64,000 nucleotides of DNA from Candidatus Zixiibacteriota bacterium (lineage in GTDB: Bacteria > RBG-13-66-14 > B26-G2 > WVWN01). Where the stretch lies: assembly GCA_030613505.1 (NCBI GenBank), contig JAUWLW010000006.1, positions 1-64,000 on the forward strand, in the 5' to 3' direction. Shown here one piece after another: positions 32,589-41,058 of the stretch (positions are counted from its first letter, which is position 1; each line of letters begins with the position of its first letter). The notes below the pieces were generated by a model, which was given only the letters and a program-made list of their open reading frames with translations, ran no database searches and had not been told where the DNA came from. A program made the position numbers and the translations under genes.

Positions 32589-33563
32589 TCAGCTCCCGTC
32601 AAATAATTTGCTTATCGACCGGTTGCGGTATATGGCGTCGATGGCGGCACCGAAAAGCGCTGCCACCGAACATACTTCAATTTTCCCGCCCACGTCCTCA
32701 TGGAGCGGTATGGTATCCGTTACGAACAAACCCTCTAAACTGCTAGCCTCTATCTTGGCGGCGGCATCGCCCGCCAGTATGGGATGGGTAACTACCGCGA
32801 CGACGTCCACCGCCCCCTGCTCGCGCAGGAGTGCGGCCCCCTCCACCAGCGAGCCACCGGTCGACACGATGTCGTCTATCATGACGACGTGCTTGCCCTC
32901 CACGTCGCCAATGATACTCAGCGCCGCCACTTCGTCCGGGCTCTTACGGTGCTTATCCACCACCGCGAAATCAACGCGCCCCACTTCGCCCTTCTCCTCC
33001 CTCAGGCGCTCGAGCCTGCGTGCGAATGACCTGGCTTTCTTGACGCCGCCGACATCCGGCGACGCGACAACCAACCCATCGAGGCTAAGCGCCATTACCG
33101 TCTTCGCGAAAATTGGCGCGGCCGTCAGGTTATCAACCGGGATGTCGAAAAAGCCTTGTACCTGCCCCGCGTGCAGGTCCATCGTTAAAACACGGTCCGC
33201 GCCGGCGCGCGCCAAAAGGTTAGCAACCAACTTCGCCGTTATCGGGACGCGTGGTTGGTCCTTACGGTCCTGGCGCGCGTACGCGTAATACGGTATCACC
33301 GCCGTAACACGATACACCGACGACCGCCGGAGCGCATCCATTATTATCATCAACTCGAGCAGGTTCTCGTTTACCGGGGGACACGTAGGCTGGATGACGA
33401 AGCAGTCACGGCCACGGACGTTCACTTCTACCTTAACCGAAACCTCGCCATCAGGAAACCGCGAAACCGACATCCTACCCAGTTTGTCGCCAAGCGATTC
33501 CGCGACGCGATACGCGAATTCAGGATCGCCACTGCCGGCGAATATTAACCTATCGGGATCCAT
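32589..33563 (-). CDS. prs: Ribose-phosphate pyrophosphokinase
   Basis: A 324-residue enzyme making PRPP from ribose 5-phosphate and ATP. The flexible-loop and binding motifs are present: DLHAGQVQGFFDIPVDNL near residue 140, VDKHRKSPD near residue 200 and the PRPP motif VVMIDDIVSTGGSL near residue 225. YYAYARQDRKDQPRVPITAK carries the ATP-binding Arg and catalytic Lys-region residues. The true start is the ATG at 33563, with GGGAAG nine bases upstream; the ORF-track extension runs back across the tRNA gene. It supplies PRPP for pyrE, also in this window. Confidence 0.95.
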   Translation of the reverse strand: MDPDRLIFAGSGDPEFAYRVAESLGDKLGRMSVSRFPDGEVSVKVEVNVRGRDCFVIQPTCPPVNENLLELMIIMDALRRSSVYRVTAVIPYYAYARQDRKDQPRVPITAKLVANLLARAGADRVLTMDLHAGQVQGFFDIPVDNLTAAPIFAKTVMALSLDGLVVASPDVGGVKKARSFARRLERLREEKGEVGRVDFAVVDKHRKSPDEVAALSIIGDVEGKHVVMIDDIVSTGGSLVEGAALLREQGAVDVVAVVTHPILAGDAAAKIEASSLEGLFVTDTIPLHEDVGGKIEVCSVAALFGAAIDAIYRNRSISKLFDGS

Positions 33564-33594
33564 CGCACTTCCCTTGTTACGTGTAAAGTCAAAT

Positions 33595-33666
33595 CTGGGG
33601 CGGGTGGATTCGAACCACCGCATGCGGGTTCCAAAGACCCGTGGCTTACCACTTGCCGACGCCCCA
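33595..33666 (-). tRNA. tRNA-Gln (anticodon TTG)
   Basis: On the minus strand the sequence opens TGGGGCGTCGGCAAGTGGTA and closes with GGTTCGAATCC in the T-loop. Acceptor arms TGGGGCG and CGCCCCA pair fully with the U1-A72 pair typical of tRNA-Gln; the anticodon loop is CTTTGGA, giving TTG. The discriminator is G and no CCA is encoded. An AT-rich stretch with TATAAT (33692-33697 on this strand) lies just upstream. Confidence 0.93.
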
Positions 33667-33990
33667 GAGTTTTCCACTTTTGGGGAAATATATTATAACT
33701 ATTATTAATAATATATATAACTTTATGTTATTGATGTTTCAAGTAAAAATGCCACAACCGGTGCAATTCAGCTTTATAACTTCTTAGTTTAGGCCAGCGT
33801 TTCGCGGGGTTGGAGTGACGTTAGTAAAACGGCGCGTTGCTAGAAAGTGGAAAACTTGTTTTCCAAGGCTGTTAGCTATTTATGTAGAAGGCGGGGAGCG
33901 TTTTGTAGAAAACGGTGGTGGGGCGGTTAAAAACTTTAGCTTCGGCGCGCCGTCCTCCCTTTTTCAACGGCTTATTCGGGTCGGCGGGGC
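33667..33990. other. AT-rich region downstream of dnaA, possible part of oriC
   Basis: No gene. It holds a 60-base stretch of almost pure A/T (ATTATAACTATTATTAATAA and further), plus TTTTCCACT (33670-33678) and its inverse AGTGGAAAA (33846-33854), which differ from the DnaA box consensus at one or two positions. The tRNA-Gln promoter must also lie here. Confidence 0.5.
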
Positions 33991-35349
33991 TTACAAGCTC
34001 AACCGCTCGAGGTTCTTTTCTATGTCGCGCAAGACTTTGGCAGTTTCGTCTTTATCTGCGGCGAGCTCGCCTTCGATTTTGGATATAGAGTACATAACGG
34101 TAGTATGGTCGCGGTTACCAAAGGCGAGACCGATGTCGGAGAGCGAAGAGGACGTTTTCTCCCGGCATAGGTACATCGCCATTTGGCGCGCGCGGGCGAT
34201 GTTGGCGCGGCGCGACTTCGAAAGGAGGTCCCGGCGGCTTACGTTGAAGTATCTGGCGGTAGCCTCTTGGAGTTGGTCGATGGAAAGGCTGGCGCGCCGT
34301 TCCTCCGGAGCAATCTCGCCCAGGATATCCTGAGCCAGCGCCATTGAGACCGGCGTCCCGGTGTGATGGGCGGTGGCAAAGAGCCTGTTCAACACACCTT
34401 CTATGGCGCGAATGTTGGTAGTGAGTCGCGTGGCTATGAGGTCGGCGACTTCGTCGCGGATGGCGATCGCCTTCAGGTCGGCCTTGCTCGCTATGATGGC
34501 CCGGCGGGTCTCGTAGTCCGGCGGCTGGATGTCGGCGATAAGGCCCCACTCAAAGCGCGTCCGAAGGCGGTCCTCCACCTTGGTAATGTCCTTGGGCGCT
34601 CGGTCGCTCGAGAGGACGATCTGGCTCCCCGCCTCGTAGAGGGTATTGAAGGTGTGGAAGAACTCTACCTGGGTACCCTCCATGCCGGCCAGGAATTGTA
34701 TGTCGTCGACGAGCAGAAATTCGACGTTCCGGTATTTCCGTCGGAAGGAATCGGTCCGGTTGTTCTTGACCGCGGCGATCATTTCGTTCATGAAGTGGTC
34801 GCACGAGAGGTACGAGATGCGGACGCCGTTGCCTTTTTGGATGGTCGCGTGGCCTATCGCGTGGAGGAGGTGTGTTTTGCCGAGGCCGACGCCGCCGTAG
34901 ATGAAAAGGGGATTGTAGCGGGCCCCGGGGTTTTGGGCCACGGCCCGGCAAGCGGCGTGACAGAACGAGTTCGACCGGCCCACGACGAAAGTATCGAACG
35001 TGTATTGGGGGTTCAATTTCGACAGTTTGGGCGCCGGGAATTTCGCCGGGCCGACGGCAGGGCCGGCGTCGCCGAGGAACAACCCCTCCTGGGCCACCGC
35101 GGCCTCGACGTCGACTTTGGCCTCCGGTCCCATAACCTCGCGCGCCTTCTCCTCCAAGACCCCCAAATATTTTTCTTTTATGAATTCCCGATAGAGGTTA
35201 TTGGGTACCTCGAGGAGGAGGACGTTGTCCGCGACGCCTTTGCACACCGCGGGCCGAAGCCACGTCTCGCATTCTTTGCGGCCCATTTCGCCTGCGACCC
35301 GGCGGAAGATGTCGCGCCACACTCGCGTTTCCGCTTTTACCGACTTCAC
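33991..35349 (-). CDS. dnaA: Chromosomal replication initiator DnaA
   Basis: A 452-residue AAA+ initiator that binds DnaA boxes and melts oriC. Domain I is at the N-terminus (WRDIFRRVAGEMGRKECETW), domain III starts with FDTFVVGRSNSFCHAA and has Walker A GGVGLGKTHL near residue 152 and Walker B FLLVDDIQFL near residue 212, and domain IV has the DNA-binding signature FGNRDHTTVMYS near residue 420. Length is normal. The GTG start is preceded by GAGGAGG. It is transcribed leftward, away from the candidate origin at 35350-35780. Confidence 0.97.
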   Translation of the reverse strand: MKSVKAETRVWRDIFRRVAGEMGRKECETWLRPAVCKGVADNVLLLEVPNNLYREFIKEKYLGVLEEKAREVMGPEAKVDVEAAVAQEGLFLGDAGPAVGPAKFPAPKLSKLNPQYTFDTFVVGRSNSFCHAACRAVAQNPGARYNPLFIYGGVGLGKTHLLHAIGHATIQKGNGVRISYLSCDHFMNEMIAAVKNNRTDSFRRKYRNVEFLLVDDIQFLAGMEGTQVEFFHTFNTLYEAGSQIVLSSDRAPKDITKVEDRLRTRFEWGLIADIQPPDYETRRAIIASKADLKAIAIRDEVADLIATRLTTNIRAIEGVLNRLFATAHHTGTPVSMALAQDILGEIAPEERRASLSIDQLQEATARYFNVSRRDLLSKSRRANIARARQMAMYLCREKTSSSLSDIGLAFGNRDHTTVMYSISKIEGELAADKDETAKVLRDIEKNLERLSL

Positions 35350-35888
35350 CGCCCGGACCTCCTCTTAAAAAAAGCTGGCCGGTTCCGCGTCAGCCGTGCC
35401 CCCGCACGCGCCCGAACCGAACCGGGTTTTCCACAATCGTTTCGGCCCAAGGCCGCGTTAGGTGACGGTTTGCTGCTGTTCCAAGAAGTGTGCATCGACG
35501 TAAGGGCTCTTAACCCAACTACCGCTTACCTGATATATCGATTCGTATACGAACGGTGCGCAAGGCAGTTAACGACATTAAAATCAACGCGTTATGGGCC
35601 GGGAGTGTCCATTGTTTTACGTTGGGTGGTCAAAAAGCCCTGCCCTTGGCATAGGTAGGCGCGTCGCGGGCTGTTATTCGGACGGCGTTGGGGCGTAGCG
35701 GAGGCCATTATCGGGAAAGTTATAAACAGCTTATCAACAAGCAAAATCAGGCACTTACGACGCTGCATAATATAGCATAACACGGGACGATTTCAAGGAA
35801 AAAATTCGCCCCGCGACGAGCCGAGCCGTAATTACACCGTTTGACTCGGCGCCGACGCCGTGTTATCGTCGTTTCGGACGCACGAGTT
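35350..35888. other. Intergenic region upstream of dnaA, candidate oriC
   Basis: About 540 bases without a supported gene. It contains TTTTCCACA (35427-35435), TTATAAACA (35720-35728) and TTATCAACA (35731-35739), the first and last each one base away from TTATCCACA. They occur near AT-rich words (GATATATCGATTC, CATTAAAATCAA, ATAATATAGCATAA). This is where oriC is expected, directly upstream of dnaA; the dnaA promoter must also be here. Confidence 0.6.
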
Positions 35889-36836
35889 ATGGAACCGTAC
35901 CTCAGCCTAAGGCGTGTGAGCAAAGTATACCGTGGCCGCGTTTCGCTGCTAAAGATGTGGAAGCGTAGGCGGCGGATTACGGCGTTGCGCGACGTCGATT
36001 TGGACGTCGCCCCGGGCGAAGTGGTGTGCCTGCTCGGCCCCAACGGCGCGGGCAAGACGACGCTGTTGAAAATAGCCGCCGGCGCGGTAATCGCCGACGC
36101 GGGGGCCGTCGACGTCAACGCCGCGTCGGTGGGTTTCGTGGCCGGCGGCGAGCGGAGTTTTTACTGGCGCCTCTCCGGCGCGGAGAACTTGAGGTTTTTC
36201 GCGGTCCTATTGGGCACGCCGGGTGCCGAGGTTCGGGCCCGGGTGGCTTCCGCCCTCGAGCGGGTCGGCCTGGGCGGCCGCGCCGACGACCCGGTACGCG
36301 TCTATTCCGGCGGCATGCGGCAGCGGCTGGCCTTCGCCCGGGCGCTGTTGCCCGACCCGGCGCTGCTGTTGGTGGACGAATTGGCGGGCGAGCTCGATTA
36401 CCCGACGACGTTGGAGCTGGCCCGTTTCGTCCGCGACGACCTAGTCAAGGCCGAGCGGCGCGGCGCGCTCGTCGCCACCCACCAGTTGTGGCTGGCGCGC
36501 ATGATAGCGGACCGGATCGTGGTGCTGGTGGGCGGCCGGGTAGTCGCCGCCGGGCCGCCGGGCGAAGTGCTGGGCGCGCCCTCCGCGCGCTACGGCGCGA
36601 GGTTGGCGAGCGTCGACCCCGCCACGGTGGGTGCGCTGGAACGACATGTCGCTAACGTGCAGGTGGAACGCGGCCGAGATACTTCTTTCGTTTACTTCGA
36701 CGAGCCGGCGGACGCCGAGGCCCTTTCGGCCGCCTTCGGCGTGTTGGCCGGCGCGGGCGCGTCGCCCGCCATAAGGGCCCCCGAGGCGACGGAGTCGACG
36801 TATCTGGCGCTCTTGCAGGGGGGCGGGGATGATTAG
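35889..36836 (+). CDS. ABC-2 exporter ATP-binding subunit
   Basis: A 315-residue ATPase. Walker A GPNGAGKTT near residue 51, signature YSGGMRQRLAFAR near residue 140 and switch His in VATHQ are intact. The Walker B region reads LLLVDELAGELD rather than the usual LDEPxxGLD, keeping the catalytic Asp-Glu. The domain belongs to the polysaccharide/drug ABC-2 export group. An ATG at 35889 matches the start of the conserved region; the ORF-track start 16 codons earlier adds only a basic run. It overlaps the permease gene by eight bases. Confidence 0.85.
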   Translation: MEPYLSLRRVSKVYRGRVSLLKMWKRRRRITALRDVDLDVAPGEVVCLLGPNGAGKTTLLKIAAGAVIADAGAVDVNAASVGFVAGGERSFYWRLSGAENLRFFAVLLGTPGAEVRARVASALERVGLGGRADDPVRVYSGGMRQRLAFARALLPDPALLLVDELAGELDYPTTLELARFVRDDLVKAERRGALVATHQLWLARMIADRIVVLVGGRVVAAGPPGEVLGAPSARYGARLASVDPATVGALERHVANVQVERGRDTSFVYFDEPADAEALSAAFGVLAGAGASPAIRAPEATESTYLALLQGGGDD

Positions 36837-37644
36837 CTTCTTCCGGATATGGGGCGCGTTCGCGCGGCGGGACTTTTTGAATATCGCCTCGTACCGCTTT
36901 TCATTCGTCATGGGCCTGGCGTCGCTGCTGTTTTACCTCCTCATATTCTTCTTCGTGAGCCGCGTTTTCACCGGCCTCGGCTCGGCGTACCTTTCACGGT
37001 ACGGCGGCGAGTACTTCCCCTTCGTAATTATCGGCCTGGCGATGCAGAGCCTGGTGGGCGCCGGGTTGGGAGGGCTCTCACAAGTCATAGCGAACGAGCA
37101 ATACGTGGGTACGCTCGAGCCGTTGCTCGGCCGGCGGGGCGGCGAGTTCCGCATCCTGGCCGCGGCCTCGCTGTCCCGATACGTCGTGTCCGCGGGCCGC
37201 CTCGTGGCCTACTTCGTTCTGGGCGCGGTCGTGTTCGGCGTTTCGTTTAGGTTCGCGGGATTTCCGCTGTTTGCCGCCGTCGCCGCGCTCACGGTCGCGG
37301 CGTACTTCGGCCTGGGGATGCTGTCCGCGGCTTTTCTGCTCGTATTTAAGCAGGGCAACCCCATCAACCTTTTCTTCGGCCAGTTGGCGGTGCTTCTGTC
37401 GGGGGTATATTTTCCGGTGGAGGTATTACCCGACTGGTTGCGGGCGGTCGCCGCGTTTATCCCGTTGACGTACGCGCTGGACGTGGCGCGGTCGGCCGTT
37501 CTGGGGGGCGCCGCAGCCGGGCCGGCGACGAAGTCTATAATCATTCTGGGCGCCTTCGCCGTCGGCGCGCTGGCCGCCGGCGGCGCGGGTTTTCGGTGGG
37601 CCCTCGCCCGGGCCAAGCGCGACGGCTCGCTGAGCCAATATTAA
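36829..37644 (+). CDS. ABC-2 type exporter permease
   Basis: A 271-residue membrane protein with six hydrophobic segments and the ABC-2 pattern: an N-terminal amphipathic segment (FARRDFLNIASYRFSFVMG), a loop with GLAMQSLVGAGLGGLSQ, and near the C-terminus PVEVLPDWLRAVAAFIPLTYALD, which is typical of the DrrB/Wzm-like permeases. It pairs with the ATPase upstream by translational coupling and with the ChbG-like deacetylase downstream through a TAATG overlap. The cargo is probably a glycan or glycolipid. Confidence 0.85.
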   Translation: MISFFRIWGAFARRDFLNIASYRFSFVMGLASLLFYLLIFFFVSRVFTGLGSAYLSRYGGEYFPFVIIGLAMQSLVGAGLGGLSQVIANEQYVGTLEPLLGRRGGEFRILAAASLSRYVVSAGRLVAYFVLGAVVFGVSFRFAGFPLFAAVAALTVAAYFGLGMLSAAFLLVFKQGNPINLFFGQLAVLLSGVYFPVEVLPDWLRAVAAFIPLTYALDVARSAVLGGAAAGPATKSIIILGAFAVGALAAGGAGFRWALARAKRDGSLSQY

Positions 37645-38486
37645 TGCCGCCGCCCGACCGACAGCGCGCTATCCGGCTCATCGTCAACGCCGACGACTTC
37701 GGCTCGAGCGTATCGGTCAACGCCGGCGTAGAGCGGGCATGCCGCGAGGGAATAGTGACGTCGGCGTCGATAATGGCGGGGGGGCCGGCCTTCGACGACG
37801 CGCTGGCGCGGTTGGACGATTTGCCCCAGCTGGGCGTAGGCGTACACTTAACCCTCTCGGCCGGCCGCGCGGTCCTCGAGCCGCGCGCGGCCCCGACGCT
37901 GATAGGGCAAGGGGGCGCGCTCCCCAAAGACGCCGCGGCGTTCGCGCGCGGTTTTTTTTCGGGCAGGATTTCGCCGGCAGACGTGCGCGCCGAGCTCGCC
38001 GCGCAGCTCGCGAAAGTATCGGCGCCGGGGGTCCGCGTTACCCACCTAGACGGCCACCAGCACTTGCACAACTTCTCCGGCGTCGCCGGCGTCGTCGTGG
38101 AGCTCGCTCGGAAGTTCGGCATACGGGCCGTTCGCTCGAGCCGGTGCCGGTTGTGGCCGCCCGGGCGGCGTTGGTTTAGCCGCCAACTAGCGTTGCGTTT
38201 GTACGCGGAAGCCTTCGGCGCCCGGGCCCGGCGCGCGGGCCTTAAGATGCCGGAAGGCCTGGCGGGCCAGGAATGGGCCGGCGCGCTCACCGTCGAGAGG
38301 TTAACGACGATCGTCGCCAGGCTCGAGCCGGGGACGTGGGAGCTTATGTGCCACCCCGCCGCGGCCGACGAAGTCGACGCCGAGGGCTATGACCGCGCCG
38401 GCGAGTTGGCCGCCCTCACGGCGCCGGCGGTGCGCGCCGCGTTGGAGGAGAGGGGTGTTCGCCTCGTAAACTACGCCGGTTTGTAG
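37644..38486 (+). CDS. ChbG/HpnK-family (YdjC-like) carbohydrate deacetylase
   Basis: A 280-residue protein with the conserved N-terminus IRLIVNADDFGSSVSVNAG (metal-binding Asp-Asp), the HLTLSAGR motif with its His near residue 67, and THLDGHQHLH near residue 133. These are the metal and catalytic residues of the YdjC family, which removes N-acetyl groups from chitin oligosaccharides (ChbG) or from hopanoid and glycolipid head groups (HpnK). The ATG overlaps the permease stop, so it is part of the exporter operon and likely edits the exported glycolipid or glycan. Confidence 0.88.
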   Translation: MPPPDRQRAIRLIVNADDFGSSVSVNAGVERACREGIVTSASIMAGGPAFDDALARLDDLPQLGVGVHLTLSAGRAVLEPRAAPTLIGQGGALPKDAAAFARGFFSGRISPADVRAELAAQLAKVSAPGVRVTHLDGHQHLHNFSGVAGVVVELARKFGIRAVRSSRCRLWPPGRRWFSRQLALRLYAEAFGARARRAGLKMPEGLAGQEWAGALTVERLTTIVARLEPGTWELMCHPAAADEVDAEGYDRAGELAALTAPAVRAALEERGVRLVNYAGL

Positions 38487-38559
38487 CGCGCGCCGATGGG
38501 GCAAGCGGCGCGCCGCCGGGTGCGGCTCGCGCCTGAGGGCGTGAGCCATTTTTATTTAA

Positions 38560-39387
38560 TTAGCGGAAGAGGGCTTTGACGCGGCCGAGGCTAGCCGGCT
38601 CCACCGCGGCGGGTTCGTATTCGAGGGGGTCGGTCGAGATCTCGTATACGTACTTTTCGCCGGTGAAGGTGGAGACGAAGATGCTTTGGAGCGAGGGGCG
38701 GCCGAAACAAGCGCCGCCGACGTACTCGTCGTTGACCTTGAACGCGAAGCGCGCGACCGGGAAGCCGGCGGTCGTGTATTCACGCGCGTCGTAGTTCGGG
38801 CGCCCGGACACGACCCACAGGTTGCGGCCGCCGTACGCCAGGGCGTGGTTTTTGGGGTGGGCCGCGGCGAACGAGGCGACGACCGAGCCGACGCTGGTGA
38901 GCCGGTACACGAGGGGGGACTCGTACGAGGAGGCGTAGAGGTAGGAGCCGTCCCAGGTGAGGCCGTTGACGTGTTTGCCGACGGGGAACGGGCCGTCGAA
39001 CTTGTTCGTCAGCGAGCCGGTGTCGGCGTTGAGGACGATTATCTTCGCCCGGGATTGCGGCTTGACCAGGTCGTCGGCGACGTAGATGCGGTTGCGCAAC
39101 CCGGGCCGCCAGGCCAGGTCCATCGCCCAATTGACGTCGGCCGGGCAGTTGAACCGCTTCTCGACGCTGGCGTTCTCGCCGTCGAAGGTGAACCTGAGTA
39201 TCCGTACTTGCTTTGGGCCGCGGTTGTCGGCCACGGCGTATTCGGCGTCGCCGTCGAAGGCGAGGCCGCGGGGGCCGTTCAGCGAGAGCCCCGGGATGTT
39301 GAAGCTCGCTATGATGTCGCCCGGGACCGCGCGGGCCGCGGACGCCGCGGCCGCGACGGCGACGAGGCATTTCACGCACTCTAACAT
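38560..39387 (-). CDS. Exported beta-propeller protein with SLGRVKALFR C-terminus
   Basis: A 275-residue protein with a signal peptide (MLECVKCLVAVAAAASAARA) and six or so blade-like repeats, for example GPRGLAFDGDAEYAVADNRG, VNGLTWDGSYLYASSYESP and ALAYGGRNLWVVSGRP, consistent with an SMP-30/NHL-like propeller. It ends PASLGRVKALFR, a short tail that recurs as SSVGRIKALMR in the propeller at 47477. Start chosen at 39387 (AAGGAA just upstream); the longer frame overlaps glgC. Function unknown; probably surface-exposed or periplasmic. Confidence 0.75.
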   Translation of the reverse strand: MLECVKCLVAVAAAASAARAVPGDIIASFNIPGLSLNGPRGLAFDGDAEYAVADNRGPKQVRILRFTFDGENASVEKRFNCPADVNWAMDLAWRPGLRNRIYVADDLVKPQSRAKIIVLNADTGSLTNKFDGPFPVGKHVNGLTWDGSYLYASSYESPLVYRLTSVGSVVASFAAAHPKNHALAYGGRNLWVVSGRPNYDAREYTTAGFPVARFAFKVNDEYVGGACFGRPSLQSIFVSTFTGEKYVYEISTDPLEYEPAAVEPASLGRVKALFR

Positions 39388-39430
39388 TTCCTTAAGAGTA
39401 TAACATCGCGGCTGAGCCGCGTCCAGGCCT

Positions 39431-40693
39431 TCACGCCGGGCCGCCGGCGCGGACGTATTCGCCGGCGGCGACGTCGAGGGTCGAGAAGTCCGGCGGCCGC
39501 GCGCCGACCTCGACGCACGCGTTGCGGGCCAGGCGTAGCCCCGCCGGCAGCTCGCTCTCCCGGCCCACGAGGACCAGCCCCGACGTAAGTTGCTCGGCAT
39601 AGTGACGGTTGGGCGTATAGTCGTCGCCGTGGCCGAGGACGCAGCCGTCGCCCGCTGCGGTCTCTTTGTCGATTATAACCCGCTCCAGGCGGCAGTCGGC
39701 GCCGACGCGGCACTCGTCCAGTACGACGGAGGACTCGACGACCGCGCCCGGGCCTACGGTCACGCCGGGGAATATGATCGAGTTGCGGACGGTCCCGTAT
39801 ATCTCGCACCCCTCCGCGACCAAAGCGCGGGCCGCCGAACCGCCCGGGTAGAAGCGCGCGGGCGCGTAGTCGCGGCTGGGCGTGCGGACGGGCCAATCCT
39901 CGTCGTAAAGGTTGAAGTCCGGCAGGTCCGCGATCAGGTCCATATTGGCGTCGAAGTACGCGTCCACCGTACCCACGTCGCGCCAGTAGTCCTCGAAGAT
40001 GTAGCAGTAGACGCGCTTCTCGCCGATGAGCGAGGGTATGACGTGGCGGCCGAAGTCCGTCATCCCCTCCGGGACGCGCGCCATGGCGTCGAAGAACGCC
40101 TCGCGCGTAAAGAGGTATATCCCCATGGAGACCATGTCCGATTTGGGCTCGGGCGGCTTCTCCTCGAAGGCGACGATGCGGCCGTCGGGCGCGAGCTCGA
40201 GCGTCCCGAACCTCGTCGCGTCCGCCCGCGGCACCCGCAGCGTCGCCACGACGACGTCGGCGCCCTTGACGTCGAGGACGCGTCGCAGGAGGTTGTAATC
40301 CATGGCGTAGACGTGGTCGCCGGCGAGGACCAGCACGTGCGCGAAGTTGCGGGCGGCGACGTAGTGCCGGTTCTGGTAGCAGGCGTCGGCCGTCCCCTTG
40401 TACCAGTCGGAGTCGACGCGGCCCAGATGCGGCTGCAGCAGCTCGACGCCGCCCCAGCTGCGGTCGAGGTCCCAGGCGCGGCCTATGCCGACGTGTTTGG
40501 CGAGCGACCGCGGCCGGTACTGCGCCAGCACCGCGACGTGGAAGATCCCGGAGTTCACGCAGTTGGAGAGCGTGAAGTCGATGAGGCGATAGCGGCCGCC
40601 GATGGGGACCGCGGGTTTGGTCCGCCGTCTGCACAGTTCGGCGAGGCGTTCGCCTTTGCCGCCGGCTAGGATTAAGGCCAGGGTGTTTCGCAT
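39431..40693 (-). CDS. glgC: Glucose-1-phosphate adenylyltransferase
   Basis: A 420-residue nucleotidyltransferase that makes ADP-glucose for glycogen. The N-terminal motif LILAGGKGERLAEL, the TKPAVPIGGRYRLIDFTLSN segment, WYKGTADACYQN, and VLAGDHVYAMDYN (catalytic Asp) are intact. The sugar-phosphate motif FEEKPPEPK and a C-terminal left-handed beta-helix (hexapeptide repeats EIYGTVRNSIIFPGVTVGPG) follow. Length and order match GlgC. A degenerate paralogue lies at 48691-49965. The start ATG is followed by MRNTLALIL; the upstream spacer holds a possible -10 TATAAA. Confidence 0.92.
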   Translation of the reverse strand: MRNTLALILAGGKGERLAELCRRRTKPAVPIGGRYRLIDFTLSNCVNSGIFHVAVLAQYRPRSLAKHVGIGRAWDLDRSWGGVELLQPHLGRVDSDWYKGTADACYQNRHYVAARNFAHVLVLAGDHVYAMDYNLLRRVLDVKGADVVVATLRVPRADATRFGTLELAPDGRIVAFEEKPPEPKSDMVSMGIYLFTREAFFDAMARVPEGMTDFGRHVIPSLIGEKRVYCYIFEDYWRDVGTVDAYFDANMDLIADLPDFNLYDEDWPVRTPSRDYAPARFYPGGSAARALVAEGCEIYGTVRNSIIFPGVTVGPGAVVESSVVLDECRVGADCRLERVIIDKETAAGDGCVLGHGDDYTPNRHYAEQLTSGLVLVGRESELPAGLRLARNACVEVGARPPDFSTLDVAAGEYVRAGGPA

Positions 40694-40734
40694 ACGGCCC
40701 TATTTTATACTACGACGTTCGCGATACAAGCAAA

Positions 40735-40870
40735 AAATCGGCATCGCGGCCGCGGCCCCTACCGGGGGGCGGACTTCCGCCGCAAGGAGCAGGCCAAGGG
40801 TAGCTCGGCGGACGGGCAATACCCCATCGGCTTCGACCCCCGGCGCTTCGGCTACCTGGCGTTCGAGTAA
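40735..40870 (+). pseudogene. Possible 3' remnant of a lost gene
   Basis: A frame without a start codon ends at TAA 40868 and reads RGADFRRKEQAKGSSADGQY then PIGFDPRRFGYLAFE. Its composition is coding-like, and a perfect rightward terminator follows 20 bases later, yet there is no upstream gene on this strand. This fits the tail of a gene truncated by rearrangement next to glgC. No family recognised. Confidence 0.4.
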
Positions 40871-40890
40871 AGCAAGGGTAATTTATGTAA

Positions 40891-40917
40891 AAGCGGCTCA
40901 GTTGAGCCGCTTTTTTT
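40891..40917 (+). terminator. Strong intrinsic terminator
   Basis: AAGCGGCTCA, GT, TGAGCCGCTT with seven T residues. Confidence 0.9.
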
Positions 40918-40965
40918 CGTAGCTGCCAATTTACATACCTAAATAAGTAATATATAAAAAAGTAC

Positions 40966-40993
40966 TTGACAAACAGAACGGGGGGGGTAGACT
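40966..40993 (+). promoter_or_regulatory. Promoter of the subtilase gene
   Basis: TTGACA, 16 bases including a run of seven or more G, TAGACT; about 65 bases before the start codon. The preceding 40 bases are AT-rich, which may serve as an UP element. Confidence 0.6.
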
Positions 40994-41058
40994 GTAAGGG
41001 TAAAGAAGAGGGTTCGGTTTCTAAATTGGGGTTTTAATTATTGACAAGGAGGACGGAG

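Noticed and set aside
34363-35658. 431-codon frame antisense to dnaA
   Set aside because: Antisense of DnaA with no family resemblance.
13381-36836. Possible genome-wide amber (TAG) recoding, suggested by mscL
   Set aside because: pyrE, the AMIN gene, rsmG and the ABC ATPase end normally at TAG, so TAG is a usual stop here.
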